This document shows positions 63,201 through 64,000 of a stretch of DNA of 64,000 bases, in pieces. The notes below the pieces were generated by a model. That model saw only the letters and a list, made by a program, of their open reading frames with translations. It had not been told where the DNA came from and did not search any database. The position numbers and the translations under genes were made by a program. How positions within the stretch are numbered: position 1 is the stretch's first letter; each line of letters opens with the position of its first letter. This DNA comes from Aristolochia californica (Eukaryota > Streptophyta > Magnoliopsida > Piperales > Aristolochiaceae): contig JARWKL010000014.1 of assembly GCA_029961685.1 (NCBI GenBank), forward strand, positions 20,532,452 to 20,596,451. Reading direction: 5' to 3'.

Positions 63201-64000
63201 TTTATGTCTGCAAAAGAATATGAAAACTATAATAAATGTGAGTGAAGAAAATTATTTTCACGCACTAAAAATGAACACCAAAGTTTTGTTATCCACGTTT
63301 GGGAAATTCCACTAGTACCAGCCCAGATAGCTTGGTGGAATTTTATAAGAAAGAGATTCCTAATTGATCCTAGCATGTTTTAAATGTGGTGGATATGAGT
63401 GCCAGAAACATGTTGAAGATGCAAATGACCTAATGATGCCAAAATTTCAAGGAGAAGAAAAAATTAAAATTCTCAAGTTAACGTGCGGTGGGATATTTAC
63501 TTGAGCCAAACAACCCACTTATTTCCTTTTTTACAAAAAGCGGACCTAAAAAATCATGTATACTTTTTTGAATTATCTCTCTCAGCATTTGTGAATTTCC
63601 ATTTTCGATGTTCATTTTTTTTTTCGAACTTGAGTTTTTCTCTCTCCCAGTTTTCTCGTAAACAAAAAGATAAGGCAAATATAGATCACAACAACATGGC
63701 AATTTTACAGTTTATGTATACAAAAGAATTTGACAACTATAATAAATGTGAGTCAAGAAAATTAATTTAACGCACTAGAAAAGAACACAAAAGTTTTGTT
63801 ATCCACGTTGGAGAAATTCCACTAGTACAACCCCAGATAGCTTGGTGGAATTTTAAATGAAAGAGATTCCTAATTGATCCTAACATGTTTTAAATGTGGT
63901 GGATATGCATGCCACAAACATGTTGAAGATGCAAATGACCTAATGATCCAAAATTTCAAGGAGTAGAAAAAATTAAAATTCTCAAGTTAACGTGCTGTGG
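57223..64000 (-). repeat. Inverted units R13-R26
   Basis: Unit ends lie at 57718, 58222, 58725, 59229, 59731, 60200, 60709, 61218, 61729, 62239, 62739, 63245 and 63755. The last piece is cut by the window. R13, R15, R17 and R23 end in AAATATTATTTTCAC, having lost 13 bases (GTGAGTGAAGAAA). R18 is short (469 bp). R9, R21 and R26 share a start with AATTTAACGCAC or ATTTTAACGCAC. No gene is supported. Confidence 0.92.
59732..60200 (-). repeat. Truncated inverted unit R18 (469 bp)
   Basis: At about 60078 the unit passes from TTTCAATTTTCG directly to CTCTCCTAGTTTTC. About 34 bases holding GGATGTTCAATTTTTT and the T-run with CAAACTTGAG are missing. The lost part is the low-complexity run, so slippage is a likely cause. 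Confidence 0.85.

Larger units (their letters stand above)
51218..64000 (-). repeat. Satellite array, inverted orientation, units R1-R26
   Basis: From 51218 the same satellite runs as its reverse complement: GATCCTAACATGTTTTAAAT, then GGTGGATATGCATGCC, and so on, with units ending at GTGAGTGA. There are 24 complete units, a 390 bp first piece (51218-51607) and a 245 bp last piece (63756-64000) cut by the window edge. Most full units are 500-514 bp. Every unit here has the short form of the region after the A-run (the complement of GGAAATGCAC). The longer GGAAAAATGCAC and GAAAAATATAC forms that are common in the forward array are absent. The array continues past the window. Confidence 0.97.

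Noticed and set aside
1..64000. More than a hundred short open frames of 60-148 codons on both strands
   Set aside because: They recur once per satellite unit in matching frames, are broken by stops and frameshifts in most copies, occur on both strands over the same DNA, and have no recognisable domain or gene context. I treat them as satellite shadows.
1..64000. CRISPR array
   Set aside because: The repeat unit is about 511 bp with no short direct repeat and unique spacer pattern.
1..64000. Tandem copies of a transposon or an LTR element
   Set aside because: No terminal repeats, target duplications, primer-binding site, transposase or reverse-transcriptase motifs were seen. The units abut without boundaries.
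1..64000. rRNA, tRNA or other structured RNA gene clusters
   Set aside because: Tandem arrangement raised the possibility of rDNA or 5S arrays, but no rRNA or tRNA sequence is recognisable in the unit.
1..64000. CENP-B box
   Set aside because: No 17-base element with the core TTCG and CGGG spacing was found in the common unit sequence. The dyad at the unit boundary is different.
1..64000. Telomeric repeats near the junctions
   Set aside because: TTTTTTAGG occurs once per unit but never as a tandem short repeat.
1..64000. Prokaryotic origin
   Set aside because: There are no ribosome-binding sites or real coding regions in 64 kb, and the window consists only of long-unit satellite, which is a eukaryotic pattern.

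Overview
The whole 64 kb is one uninterrupted tandem satellite. A unit of about 511 bp repeats from the first base to the last: 101 complete or partial units read in one direction (1-51193, called F1-F101 here) and 26 in the opposite direction (51218-64000, called R1-R26). I found no gene, RNA gene, transposon or non-satellite spacer longer than a few tens of bases. Units were phased on the motif TCACTCAC, or its complement after the switch. Most are 508-516 bp long, are AT-rich, and look roughly 80-90% alike by eye.

The window looks like eukaryotic heterochromatin: centromeric, pericentromeric or another satellite block. This rests on long-range tandem arrangement, nested higher-order repeats, truncated and fused units typical of unequal exchange, and variation at CpG sites that looks like decay of methylated cytosine. 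Nothing identifies the species, and I do not recognise the satellite family.

Layout: 1-7 kb is a locally marked subfamily with several truncated units. 7-17.6 kb is mixed units. 17.6-28.8 kb holds an older higher-order repeat in which a 12-unit spacing becomes 11 through a fused unit. 28.8-31.4 kb is a recent local amplification. 31.4-44.9 kb holds a clear 7-unit higher-order repeat (types A-G), present twice in full and then in broken copies, including a ~780 bp segment duplicated 4094 bp away at about 99% identity. 44.9-49.5 kb has a 5-unit period. 49.5-51.2 kb is a damaged zone next to the orientation switch at 51194-51217. From 51.2 kb the array is inverted and made of a single sequence class, with alternating 13-bp-deleted units.

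Many short open frames occur because each unit carries a nearly open frame (minus strand before 51.2 kb, plus strand after). They are shadows of the satellite. Frame-shifting indels, stops and similar open frames on the other strand argue against a working protein, although the quasi-open frame may hint at where the satellite came from. The most interesting points are the head-to-head switch with diverged arms, its coincidence with a subfamily boundary, the 7-unit higher-order repeat with traceable fusion units, and the near-complete open frame in each unit.
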